Assembly (NCBI GenBank): GCA_965220245.1
Contig: CBDCPI010000008.1
Location: forward strand, 558,001-622,000
DNA from: CBDCPI01 sp965220245
Lineage (GTDB): Bacteria > Chloroflexota > Dehalococcoidia > Lucifugimonadales > UBA3495
Reading direction: 5' to 3'
DNA: 64,000 nucleotides
Under the pieces are notes generated by a model, which did not search any database, was not told the DNA's origin, and saw only the letters and a program-made list of their open reading frames with translations. Position numbers and translations under genes: made by a program. Positions 16,062-24,222 of this stretch are shown here, piece by piece (within the stretch, counting starts at the first letter, position 1; every line of letters starts with the position of its first letter).

Positions 16062-16556
16062 TCAACTGCCCATCAGTATTGCCTTGTAGACCTGTTGGCC
16101 GTCCAGGACTTCCGGGGGGTCCGCTTGGAACTCCAGCAGTTTTCTGAGCAGGTCTTCCTGGTTGACCACCGGGTACGTCAGTTCGTCGGGTTCGGTGTTC
16201 CCGGCCTCCGGGTCGAAGGTGATGGTCTGGATATAGACTTTTATGTTGCGGCCCTGCGTCAACTCCCTTTCGCGGGACACCTGCCCTTTTATTAGGTTGT
16301 AGGCTCCGTCCTGACGGTCGAGCCGGCTTTCCTGGTCTGCAGCCGGACCCAGGTCTATCGCGGTCACCTGGCCTTGGTCCGAGACGAGCACCGCGTCGCA
16401 GGCGAAGGCGCCCTTCTCGCCGGGGAGGTTGGGCCCTACGGGCCAGCCGAAGATGAGCCGGCCGGTTATCTCCTCGGAGCCGTCGAGGAGTTCCTTGAGC
16501 ATCCGGGCGGCTCCGGGCTTTTTGATGCTGCCCCACAGGGTGTCTCTGATGGCCAT
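16062..16556 (-). CDS. NERD/nuclease-fold-like protein
   Basis: 164 residues from ATG 16556 (MAIRDTLWGSIKKPGAARML; GGAGAAACAG upstream). The segment GEKGAFACDAVLVSDQGQVT, then AIDLG, resembles nuclease-related (NERD) or PD-(D/E)XK folds in which an Asp and a following acidic strand bind metal. The later part (GRNIKVYIQTITFDPE) is beta-strand. A restriction-like or helicase-accessory role is possible. The match is to fold pattern only. Confidence 0.55.
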   Translation of the reverse strand: MAIRDTLWGSIKKPGAARMLKELLDGSEEITGRLIFGWPVGPNLPGEKGAFACDAVLVSDQGQVTAIDLGPAADQESRLDRQDGAYNLIKGQVSRERELTQGRNIKVYIQTITFDPEAGNTEPDELTYPVVNQEDLLRKLLEFQADPPEVLDGQQVYKAILMGS

Positions 16557-16649
16557 GGCTGTTTCTCCTTGTTCCTGCCTTTGCGGTTTATTTTGCCGGG
16601 GTTGGCCTCCGCCGGGATTGAACGTTTGCCGCGGCTGGCTGGCGTCTTC

Positions 16650-16681
16650 GCTCACTCCTTTGCTCACTCCTTTGCTCACTC
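16650..16681. repeat. 12-bp tandem repeat
   Basis: GCTCACTCCTTT occurs 2.7 times just upstream of the gene starting at 16556 and touches the stop of the gene ending at 16676. Confidence 0.7.
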
Positions 16682-17017
16682 AACGAAGCAGTCGAGCCTG
16701 GCCCGGCCGGTGGGCAGGTAGATGAGCCCGTCCACTTCCCGGATGGTCTCGACCGAGGCGCTGCCGTTCTTCCGGTGGACGGTGACCCTGTCTCCGGGTT
16801 CCGGGAGGGGTTCGTTGTCCGGCCAGTGGGCCGAGACGCCCCAGACGCCGCTGCCGCGTCTCCTCCAGGTCCAGTACTTGTTGGCTTGCTCCGGGTTGTC
16901 CCGGAGGTACCGGCATTCGAGGCATGTCCGGTCTTGGGGAAAGCCTTCGAAGGTCCGGCCGCATTCCTCGCAGTTTTTCCGCTCCATCCTGCCGATGGCT
17001 GAGAAGTCGAAGCCCAT
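16676..17017 (-). CDS. Zn-ribbon protein
   Basis: 113 residues from ATG 17017 with AGGAAAG upstream. The N-terminal knuckles NCEECGRTF and TCLECRYLRDNPEQ form a four-Cys ribbon. The C-terminal half is a small beta domain (GDRVTVHRKNGSASVETIRE; LPTGRARLDCFVE). No enzyme motif. A nucleic-acid-binding accessory role is possible. Confidence 0.7.
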   Translation of the reverse strand: MGFDFSAIGRMERKNCEECGRTFEGFPQDRTCLECRYLRDNPEQANKYWTWRRRGSGVWGVSAHWPDNEPLPEPGDRVTVHRKNGSASVETIREVDGLIYLPTGRARLDCFVE

Positions 17018-17190
17018 GGCTTTCCTCCTGTTGGGGCTGTGGAGAGGCCGGTACCGGAGTGATTGAGGTTGCGGCTTCCGCCCGCCGTGGGCTGGAGTTG
17101 CCGGGATGTCTTCCGGCCCCCGCCGCAAGCCTGCCGGAGGCAAGGCGGCGGGGGCCCGGTCCTTGGAGCCGCTGTCTTGGAACGTTGCCG

Positions 17191-17487
17191 TCAGACCGTC
17201 AGGGTCAGGAGCAGGATTATGCTCAGGAGGGCATTGTCGAAGATGGTCCACCTTTTTTTCTCGGGCCCTTCGCTTTCCTCGTGTTCCGGCCTTTTTTCCT
17301 TTCTTTTTATGTCGGCTAGGCCGGCCCTGACCAGGGTTATGGCGGTGAGTGCGAGGATTGCTATGATGAGTCCTTTGACGAAGGCCGAGTCGCTGCGCAG
17401 GACGAGCGCCGCGTTGATTCCGATGACCAGTGCTGCCAGCAGCTTGGTGGTGGTTTTTGATGTTGCGGCTTGGGTCAGCTGTCTCAT
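17191..17487 (-). CDS. three-helix membrane protein
   Basis: 98 residues. Hydrophobic segments at about residues 17-30, 37-58 and 85-97 are separated by a highly charged loop (DIKRKEKRPEHEESEGPEKK). AAGAAAAGAGGGACC precedes the ATG. Unknown function. Confidence 0.65.
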   Translation of the reverse strand: MRQLTQAATSKTTTKLLAALVIGINAALVLRSDSAFVKGLIIAILALTAITLVRAGLADIKRKEKRPEHEESEGPEKKRWTIFDNALLSIILLLTLTV

Positions 17488-17619
17488 GGTCCCTCTTTTC
17501 TTCCTTGAGTAGTTCTGGAGTATTCCACGGTTGCTTGGCGCCGGTCTATGGGGGTTGTCCGGGAGGCTGCGGATTTCCGCCGGTAGCCGTCAGGATGGGC
17601 TATCTGCCGTCCGGCGGGA

Positions 17620-17859
17620 CTACGCGATAGGCCGGATTGGCCGCCGTGCTTTTGCTGAGTGAGGAAAAGTTGCCGAATACCAGGGGTGTGCTCCGGCGAT
17701 CGCATCAGATGTAACAGACTTGACACGGAACCAGTCAGCTATCCTGCTCCCGGAGGGGTTGAGGACCTTGAGATTGACGTCCAGGTTTGACTGGAATCGA
17801 AACTCAAGCCTAGCCCGTTCGACCATGCAGAGGTCTTGGGACAGCCTGAGTTTCCACAC
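17620..17859 (-). CDS. possible gene fragment in a lower-GC patch
   Basis: 79 residues; the stretch RARLEFRFQSNLDVNLKVLN then RIADWFRVKS reads like real protein, and base composition here is clearly lower in GC than in the neighbours. No ribosome binding site supports the start. It may be a transferred remnant. Confidence 0.35.
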   Translation of the reverse strand: MWKLRLSQDLCMVERARLEFRFQSNLDVNLKVLNPSGSRIADWFRVKSVTSDAIAGAHPWYSATFPHSAKARRPIRPIA

Positions 17860-17901
17860 TGTGCCCGGGGAGTTGTTGCGTTTCGGGGGGCGGGGCCGGC
17901 C

Positions 17902-18195
17902 TCATGGACCTTTGCCCGGTCTTCCGTTGGCTGCCGGCCCTGCGGCGCAGCCGCTCCGGTGGTCCACCCGCCCTTGGTTGATGTTCACGGGGCAGGCGCA
18001 GCCGCCTTCCGGCGTGCCGGGGAACCAGAGGTATTGGCGTTTCGGGCTGAAGCCCTGCCGTTTCCAGTGCCCGCCGGGGCAGCCGCAGACGAAGGAATCC
18101 GCCGGTCCTCCGGGGGTCAGGGTGAGCTGGCAGTTGGGGCATTTGACCGGGTTGCCGACGGCCTCGAAGTAGCTGGTTTTTATGGGTTGTGACAT
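17902..18195 (-). CDS. Cys-rich Zn-binding protein
   Basis: 97 residues (MSQPIKTSYFEAVGNPVKCP). Knuckles KCPNCQLTL and VCGCPGGHW, then a KRQGFSPKRQYLWFPG segment and GCACP. Six or more Cys suggest one or two Zn sites. The start at 18195 lies nine bases from the end of the DUF488 gene. Function unknown. Confidence 0.7.
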   Translation of the reverse strand: MSQPIKTSYFEAVGNPVKCPNCQLTLTPGGPADSFVCGCPGGHWKRQGFSPKRQYLWFPGTPEGGCACPVNINQGRVDHRSGCAAGPAANGRPGKGP

Positions 18196-18203
18196 CTCTC
18201 GTC

Positions 18204-18829
18204 TCAGGACTTACCTTCTGCTTTGGGTTGCTTCCGCCGGACGTGGGCCATCCTCCGGGCTTGGCGGTCCATGGCTTCAGCGATCGTATCGTCCTTGGCG
18301 CCGGTCAGGCCGCCGCCTGCGGGCAGCTTGAATAGACCGGTGAGCCGGTCCATGGCGGCGGCGTGGCTCTCCAGGCTGCCGTCGGCCAGGATGTGCTCCA
18401 TCTTGATGCCCCGTCCGGCCAGCGCTCTTGCTACCAGCAGGGTGCGGTGGCACTCCAGAGGGTCTCTCTCAGTGCACAGCAGGGCGGCGCGGCTGCGGCC
18501 GGCTTCCCGGACCACTCCTGGGTGCCGCGTTGGAACGCCGGGGTCTCCGCCATCAGGTTGTACCGGGCGCGCCCGTTCTCATCGTAGTGGGCCGGGTCCG
18601 CGGGCCGGCCGCCTAACTCCGGGCCCAGGAAGGCGTATTCCATCCGGGCCCGGCCGAGTTGGACTGCCAGGTTTTTCCGGTTGAACTGAGGAGCGAAGCG
18701 GCTGAAGGGAGTGGAGCGGACGTCGACGGCCTGGTTGACGCCGTGGCGTTCGAGCAAGGCCAGGAACTTTTCCAAGGGGTGGTTGGAGTGGCCGATGGTG
18801 AATACGGGGGACCTTGGCGTGTCTGACAT
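18204..18829 (-). pseudogene. DUF488 family protein, frameshifted
   Basis: The N-terminal frame from ATG 18829 carries the DUF488 hallmarks FTIGHSNHPLEKFLALL, VDVRSTPFSR and LGGRP. After FQRGTQE the frame is lost near 18515, and protein resumes in another frame as VVREAGRSRAALLC, ERDPLECHRTLLV, the typical DUF488 C-terminus. The interval is 626 nt, so a single missing base (CAGGGAG read as CAGGAG) restores a 208-residue protein. The family is of unknown biochemical function. Confidence 0.8.
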
Positions 18830-18960
18830 GAGGCTTCTCCTGCCTGGTTGAGGGAGTTGGGGCAGGCGTCGGCGCAACTGCAGAGTGGTCGCTGTTCATC
18901 TTTGCTTATCGCGGAATTCGATCTCGAGGGTTCCTGATACGGGATCGCGGCCTGCTGGTC

Positions 18961-19389
18961 TCAGTTTGGATGACCTTGTGGTCGGTCATCCTCGCCGGAG
19001 GGCCGGGCAGGGTACTCCACGGCGCCGGTTTCCTTCGTGATTTCGACCAGCTCGACGCGGGAGCCGTGCCGTTCGTCCTCCACCCCTACGTGGCAGGAGG
19101 GCCCCGGGTCTATTCCTACCCAGTACAGTGAGGGAGTTATCCGCCCGATGTGGACTCTTGACCTGTCCTGGTCGAAGGCGGTTTCCGGTCCGGTCTTCTC
19201 CCGGAGTACCCCGCTGATCTCGATTCCGGTTCTGCTGTTCTCCGGGTTTCGGAAGAGGAACTCGTGTCCTCCGATCTCCGCCCTTATCCGGTGCCGGTCC
19301 ACTCTCCGGAGCCGGATGGGTCCTTCCTCTTGGAGGATTTCCCCGATGATTTCCTGTTTGTGCCGGATGTACTTGATGTCCGTGATCAT
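18961..19389 (-). CDS. hypothetical protein
   Basis: 142 residues (MITDIKYIRHKQEIIGEILQ). Predicted beta-rich core (RIRAEIGGHEFLFRNPENSR; HIGRITPSLYWVGIDPG) and a charged C-terminus. AGGAGGAATCC precedes the ATG, a strong ribosome binding site. No family recognised. Confidence 0.7.
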   Translation of the reverse strand: MITDIKYIRHKQEIIGEILQEEGPIRLRRVDRHRIRAEIGGHEFLFRNPENSRTGIEISGVLREKTGPETAFDQDRSRVHIGRITPSLYWVGIDPGPSCHVGVEDERHGSRVELVEITKETGAVEYPARPSGEDDRPQGHPN

Positions 19390-19456
19390 GGATTCCTCCT
19401 GCGGGTTGGCTTGGTCCTGCCGGGGGGACCGGGCGCAGCGGGTCCCCCGGGACCCC

Positions 19457-19711
19457 TTACCCGCTGGCCCGGAACGCTGTCTCCGCGTCCCTCAGGATGC
19501 TCTCCTCGCTCCCGAAGGGATTGTTCAACACCGCGTCCAGCGGGCGCTTTCTCATGGTCCTATCGTCCGGAGGCTCGGTGGTCTCCCCGCATCTTCTCCG
19601 GAAGCGCTTCGAGAGCTCGGTCCGGGTCCTCCACCTTCAGCTGGTCATCTCTTGGGGGTCCGTGCTGGCCGTGATTCTCCGGGCTTCCTCGCCGGTCACC
19701 ACTTCCGGCAT
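19457..19711 (-). pseudogene. small gene with two compensating frameshifts, tentative
   Basis: Three overlapping stretches read as one protein across two frame changes: MPEVVTGEEARRITASTDPQ, then VEDPDRALEALPEKMRG, then RKRPLDAVLNNPFGSEESIL to the TAA. Total length is 85 codons. It is either decayed or several tiny genes. The antitoxin-like size is only suggestive. Confidence 0.35.
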
Positions 19712-19966
19712 CGTCTCCGTTGTCGCCTTGGAGAAGTCAATTTCCCCTGCTGCTTTGCACGAAAAAATCACCTTCTGGGGCGGTTTTTTCGTTCAGGGTT
19801 GTTCGAAATTGCGTGGTTGCTGTGTATGGGGAGCTTGGCTGTGGCGCGTTGGACAGGTCGTGTGCTTTTGGAGGGGTTACGGTTCGAGCTGTCTTTCCGC
19901 GGAGCGGGTAGACTTGTGGTGGGCGGTGGGTGCTTCTGTGCGGGCGCTTTACTCGACTTCAGTGAG

Positions 19967-20194
19967 TCAGGCGGGGATGTCCAAGACACGGGTGTTTCTT
20001 CCTTCCGCCTCGGAAGGACATTGCAGCAAATCAAAGCGACACTTGAGTAATTGTCTGTTCTTAGGATGAAGAACTGTCCCATCCGGCCCAGTATTTACTA
20101 AGAACTCAATTGGACCGTCAACTTGGAGTCGTTCAATAATAAGGCGACCTTGTAAATAGGGCCGCCCGTGTCGGTCGAAATAACCTTCGATCAC
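19967..20194 (-). CDS. truncated retropepsin-like domain
   Basis: 75 residues starting at GTG 20194, which overlaps the upstream stop (GTGA). YLQGRLIIERLQVDGPIEFL followed by VNTGPDGTVLHP resembles the flap and active-site region of bacterial aspartyl-protease-like proteins. The catalytic DTG reads NTG and the C-terminal half of the fold is absent. So it is probably an inactive or eroded copy. It sits in a lower-GC patch together with the upstream gene. Confidence 0.5.
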   Translation of the reverse strand: MIEGYFDRHGRPYLQGRLIIERLQVDGPIEFLVNTGPDGTVLHPKNRQLLKCRFDLLQCPSEAEGRNTRVLDIPA

Positions 20195-20535
20195 AGAATC
20201 ATCCGGTGGGGAGTGGTGGCCATGAATCGAACTGCCGCATCATTACTTTGAAGTCCCTTTCTGTCGAGCTTCTCCACCATCTCCGGCATAGTGGAAGCAG
20301 CCACCACGGTTCCATTCGAAGCGAGTGCCACCCACTGATCTGGATACTCTTTCTCCAGTCGTGGGCACAATCTTTCAAGCAGGTGAACCCTGTCCCGGTA
20401 CTGCTTCAACCCGTAACTCACCTGTCTAGAGTTGCCCACCACAATCACTCCACTGGGACGATCCCAAATCAGGTCACCTTCCTCAGTCTCCCAAAAGTCC
20501 ACATCAAGGACTTCGTTTGGTTCAATCTCAGCCAT
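20191..20535 (-). CDS. DUF5678-like small protein
   Basis: 114 residues from ATG 20535 (MAEIEPNEVLDVDFWETEEG; GGAGAAGG upstream). Residues 60-95 (LEKEYPDQWVALASNGTVVA) match the Tyr-Pro-x-x-Trp-Val-Ala-Leu pattern of DUF5678. Such proteins often precede a retropepsin-like gene, as here, and may act as a pair. Coupled to the downstream gene by a GTGA overlap. Confidence 0.6.
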   Translation of the reverse strand: MAEIEPNEVLDVDFWETEEGDLIWDRPSGVIVVGNSRQVSYGLKQYRDRVHLLERLCPRLEKEYPDQWVALASNGTVVAASTMPEMVEKLDRKGLQSNDAAVRFMATTPHRMIL

Positions 20536-20633
20536 GGCATTACCTTCTCCCACGATTGCTGCACACCCAAATCCCCCTTCCGCACCAGGCTTGGCGGGCG
20601 GGCGCCGGGCTGCCGGGTCCCGTGGCCTGTTGG

Positions 20634-20996
20634 TCATTTCCACAGGCTTCTCTTCGTCTTCGGGGCCATTTGCGTTTTTCGCTGCTGCTCGGTGAGTTCC
20701 TCGGTGAGTCTCATGTAGTCCTGCACGCTCTTGCGGTTCACGAACCCGTCGATGGTCCCCTCGATGTTGCGCTTGGCCTCGTCAACGGACTCGGCTTGGC
20801 CGGTCTCTTGGAAGAGGTCGGTGATGGTCTTGGAGACGGCGGCGCCGGCGATGCTCCAGTCGATCTCGATGTCCTCGTTCCGGGGCCGCAGGTAGGCTCT
20901 TCCCTCCACTTTGCGGAACCCCCATTTCTGTGGTTCGTCGAGCCGGAAGGAGAATCCCTCGCGGACGGTCTGGTAGGTGACGATGGGCTTGTCCAT
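20634..20996 (-). CDS. hypothetical protein
   Basis: 120 residues (MDKPIVTYQTVREGFSFRLD). Short beta N-terminus, then a mostly helical, charged C-terminal half with a Lys-rich end (QRKTQMAPKTKRS). GAGGCAGGACCA precedes the ATG. No family recognised. Confidence 0.65.
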   Translation of the reverse strand: MDKPIVTYQTVREGFSFRLDEPQKWGFRKVEGRAYLRPRNEDIEIDWSIAGAAVSKTITDLFQETGQAESVDEAKRNIEGTIDGFVNRKSVQDYMRLTEELTEQQRKTQMAPKTKRSLWK

Positions 20997-21171
20997 TGGT
21001 CCTGCCTCCCTCGGTGTGGTGACTCCATTTTATCAACGCAGGATGTGCTGTTGTTGGACGGTTGGCCGGGGTGAAGCTCCGGAGTGGGCGGATGGCCGTC
21101 TTCCGGGGGTGTTGGGGACTGGGCTGGAGAGCGTCAGCCGGAGTTTTCCCGGCCGCTTTTGGGTTGCCGGC

Positions 21172-21873
21172 CTATTTCCTGTCTCCGGGGATGACCGCGG
21201 CGATCCGGTCGGCCAGCCGGCTGAACGGCAGGCTCTGCAGGTAGACCGGGCCCGGCCCGGTCATCGTCGTCAGGAAGAGTCCCTCCCCGCCGAAGAGGGC
21301 GTTCCGGAACCCCCCGACGAATCCGATGTCGTATCTTACGCTGGGACTGAAGGCGACCAGGGACCCGGTGTCGACCCGGAGGGTCTCTCCGGGACCCAGC
21401 TCCTTCAGGACCACCGCCCCGCCGGCGTGGACGAAGGCCATCCCGTCCCCCCTCAACTCTTGAAGGATGAACCCCTCGCCGCCGAACATGCCCGCGCCCA
21501 GCTTCCGGGTGAAGGCGACGGTGATCTCGGTGCCGTCGGCGGCGCAGAGGAAGGCGTCCTTCTGGCAGAGGAAGCTCCCGCCCAGCCGGTCCAGGTCGAG
21601 GGGGACGATGCTGCCGGGGTAGGGGGCGGCGAAGGAGACGCGGGCTCGCGCGTGCCCCTCATTGGTGAAGGTGGTGATGAAGAAACCGTCTCCGGAGACC
21701 ATCCGGCCGATTCCCCGGAATATGCCGCCGCCGGTGGAGGTCTCCATGCTGATCCCGTCCTCCATGGCGACCATGGCGCCGACCTCGGCCTTGACTCCTT
21801 CGCCGGGGTCGAGGGCTATCTCGATGAGCTGCAGGTCGTTGCCGTAAAGCTGGTAGTCGATGACGTCGGCCAT
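21172..21873 (-). CDS. AIM24/TIGR00266-type protein
   Basis: 233 residues from ATG 21873. Glycine-rich beta-helix-like repeats (GEGVKAEVGAMVAMEDGISM; GGGIFRGIGRMVSGDGFFIT; GAGMFGGEGFILQELRGDG; GGFRNALFGGEGLFLTTMTG) match the AIM24 family almost along its whole length. These proteins are cytosolic, of uncertain biochemical role and often found in mobile or stress-related contexts. Complete by length. Confidence 0.9.
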   Translation of the reverse strand: MADVIDYQLYGNDLQLIEIALDPGEGVKAEVGAMVAMEDGISMETSTGGGIFRGIGRMVSGDGFFITTFTNEGHARARVSFAAPYPGSIVPLDLDRLGGSFLCQKDAFLCAADGTEITVAFTRKLGAGMFGGEGFILQELRGDGMAFVHAGGAVVLKELGPGETLRVDTGSLVAFSPSVRYDIGFVGGFRNALFGGEGLFLTTMTGPGPVYLQSLPFSRLADRIAAVIPGDRK

Positions 21874-22431
21874 GGTCCATCTTCCTGCGTGGTTGGATGA
21901 CGTCAGTATATCGCGGCTGGGGCCGGGTCTGTTCCGGCGGTAATCCGCCTTTGGTGTGTCCCGGCCCGCAGGCGGGGAATGAGACGGGCTGGGGGGTTGT
22001 CCGGTGGGGCCGCGGGACTCGAGTAGGCGTGAGGCTGGCGGTCCAGCCCTGGATTTGGGCCAGGGTGGCAAGCCCAGCGTTGTTCTGACCAACTCCGGCA
22101 GCCGGCCGGCGGTTTCCTGCGCGGCCCGGCCGGCCCCATCCTCCATCCACGGCAGCGCGGACCGTTGACTCGCCGCGTTGTCCGGTGCTTCCTTCTCGCT
22201 CCCGTGCGGCGTACCCCTTCGGGGGTATGATCCCGGTGCGCCGGGCCGGGTCGTGCTCGTGATCGCCGATGGACGCCGTGACATGGTAGGGTCCCGGTGT
22301 GCCGGGCCGGGTCCGGGGCGTTGCCCTTGGTGTGGTTGGGGTCCCGTGCCTCTGGTCAGGCCGGATGGGGACCGGTCTTGCGGTGCTTTCCGGCGGACGG
22401 CGCCTCGGGCCTGAGCCGGAGGCGGCCCGGT
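21874..22431. other. 558-bp interval without a confident gene
   Basis: Open frames on both strands lack a ribosome binding site. The interval contains a TACCCC/GGGGTA hairpin near 22212-22228 and a 22-bp direct repeat pair (separate entry). It may hold a regulatory region for the AIM24-like gene. Confidence 0.35.
22231..22313. repeat. 22-bp direct repeat pair
   Basis: Units at 22231-22252 and 22292-22313 differ by one base and begin TCCCGGTGCGCCGGG or TCCCGGTGTGCCGGG. They are 61 bp apart, about six helical turns. Confidence 0.7.
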
Positions 22432-23109
22432 TTATTCTTCCCTGTCTCTTCGCGCCAGTTCCGCTTCCAACTCTTGGACCCGGGCCTCGGCCGCCAGCCT
22501 GGCTTCCCGCTCCTGCTCGAAGGTGGGAATGTGCTCTCCCGTCTCCGGGTCGTGCCACCTGAGCTGGTCGTGCTCCCACCTCACCAGCAGACCAAGCACG
22601 GCGCTGTAGCCCTGCAGGATGCCTTCGTCCACTTCTTCGATTTCGATGGGCTCGTACCTGCCCTCCACCAGCCGGTCTCCGGCGAGCCTGGTCCCGTGGA
22701 AGTTACCGGTGTGGTCGAAGCGCCAGTACTCGGAGACTCCCAGAGCGGCGTACCTTACTGGTTTGTTTTCCACGTCGTTCCGGCCGGTCCTCCCCGAAGC
22801 TATTTCCATGACCAGGTCGGGCGGCTTGCCCTGCCGGGAGATGACGTAGCCGTTGTCTTGGTCGTAAAGGGCCGGGTTGGCGTTGAAGGAGACGAGCATG
22901 TCCGGGTAGATCCACTGGCTGGGCGGCGTGCCGAGTTCGGGGATGATGAATCTTTCCCCGTCGACGATGGTGGTGTCCGGGTTGCCGAGGTAGTTGGTGA
23001 GCAGGTAGACGTTGCCGGTTTTGGTGAGGTTCCGGAAGCTGGTCATATCGTCTGGCTCGTGCTCCGGCGGGTCCGGGAGGGGGAGGAGCGTTTGGGGTTT
23101 GGTGGTCAT
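22432..23109 (-). CDS. Uma2 family endonuclease
   Basis: 225 residues. The order of IYPDMLVSFNANPALYD, PDLVMEIASGRTGRNDVENK, YAALGVSEYWRFD and LLVRWEHDQLRW is that of Uma2 (DUF820) PD-(D/E)XK proteins, with the Asp/Glu metal ligands in YPDM and VMEI. It ends in a charged coiled coil. The natural substrates are unknown; the family is abundant in mobile regions. ATG 23109 is a reasonable start. Confidence 0.85.
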   Translation of the reverse strand: MTTKPQTLLPLPDPPEHEPDDMTSFRNLTKTGNVYLLTNYLGNPDTTIVDGERFIIPELGTPPSQWIYPDMLVSFNANPALYDQDNGYVISRQGKPPDLVMEIASGRTGRNDVENKPVRYAALGVSEYWRFDHTGNFHGTRLAGDRLVEGRYEPIEIEEVDEGILQGYSAVLGLLVRWEHDQLRWHDPETGEHIPTFEQEREARLAAEARVQELEAELARRDREE

Positions 23110-23242
23110 GTCTGGCCTCTTGGGCTTGGCGGTTCTGGTGGGTGGATTCTAGCCTGATTTGGCGGGTGGCGTAAGGGTGGGGAGTCTGCGGTGGGCCGTA
23201 TTCGTCCGTTATCTATTTCGGTGTTGGCCTTTCCTCCTCGTT

Positions 23243-23359
23243 TCAGCCGGGCTGGTAAGTCTGGCGGCATCCGGGGTGTTCGCGGCCCAGGATGCCGGCC
23301 TTCTGGTTACAGAAAGGGCAGGAGCCGGCGGCTGATTTCAGGAGGTTGGAGAGGGGCAT
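23243..23359 (-). pseudogene. truncated CPFC zinc-ribbon protein
   Basis: MPLSNLLKSAAGSCPFCNQK, then GREHPGCRQTYQPG and TGA. From memory of the family, CPFC...C proteins of this type continue GWNE; here the codon after QPG is TGA followed by AAC GAG, so the stop sits at the conserved Trp. The frame ends again ten codons later, so the remainder is gone. N-terminal remnant only. Confidence 0.5.
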
Positions 23360-23439
23360 CAGTGATTTCTCTTCCTCATCGGGGCTAGGTCCCCACTACG
23401 AATGTTGGTGTTCTGTTGAGAACATCGTGATGGGCGTCC

Positions 23440-24071
23440 CTACTGAGTGATTCCGCGTTCCTCCAACTTGTGCCATTCATCTGTCCTGATGCGTCTATCT
23501 ATTTCCAAGTATACGAATCCCTCGAACGGCATTGGGTTTTCCCGTCTCTTATACCCCGTGATTTCGGCCATAGGGAAGTCGTGCATATAGTAGGGGTTGT
23601 TTTCGGCCCTAACAGCCCTCTCTCCACATGAAGAGCATTCTGCTCGTGCCTGTTTGGGGATCCAATGCAGAAGTCGCAGCGATGACAGTAGCATAGTATT
23701 TTCTCGATTTTGTACCCCGTACTCGTTTGAAGGTAATCCCATCGGCAGAGGACCCCGTCGAACACGTCCTCGCGGTAGTTCAGGAAATTGGAGGTTGTGT
23801 TAGGGGTTGGGATGTTAGTTGTTCTTCTGCTTGCTCGAACCCCGTACCACGACAAAGCTAAGAGCGCCACAATGATGAGCAATGCCCATATTGGGGTCCT
23901 ATATGTTAAGGCTTCTGTCACACCTTCGGATGTTGCCACCCAAGCTGTGTTCGTAATGCTCGCTAGAGCTGACCACCATTTTGTAAAGGAATTGACTATT
24001 AGTCCGGCGATTACGGCAGCGGGTATTCCTACCACGATTGCCCAGGTCTGCTCGTAAAACTTCTTTTTCAT
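23440..24071 (-). pseudogene. two-helix membrane protein with Zn knuckles, frameshifted
   Basis: From ATG 24071 the product has two membrane segments (IVVGIPAAVIAGLIVNSF; TPIWALLIIVALLALSW) and then CYCHRCDF. The matching half ARAECSSCGERAVRAE and the C-terminal EIDRRIRTDEWHKLEE lie in a different frame. The interval is 632 nt, so one lost base (TTT read as TT) at about 23665 explains it. Intact, it would be a 210-residue membrane protein with a CxxC...CxxC ribbon. Lower GC than the neighbouring array. Confidence 0.65.
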
Positions 24072-24222
24072 GGACGTAGTGTCGCTGACGCGGTGTTCTT
24101 CCTATAACGTTGCCGTTTGCCTTTCGGCTAACTGTGGCTTTTCCGAGTTTCTGAGCAACTTAGCAAAGGCGGCTTCAATGGTTTCCAGACGATCTAGGCT
24201 GAAATCACTTCGGCAATTCCGA

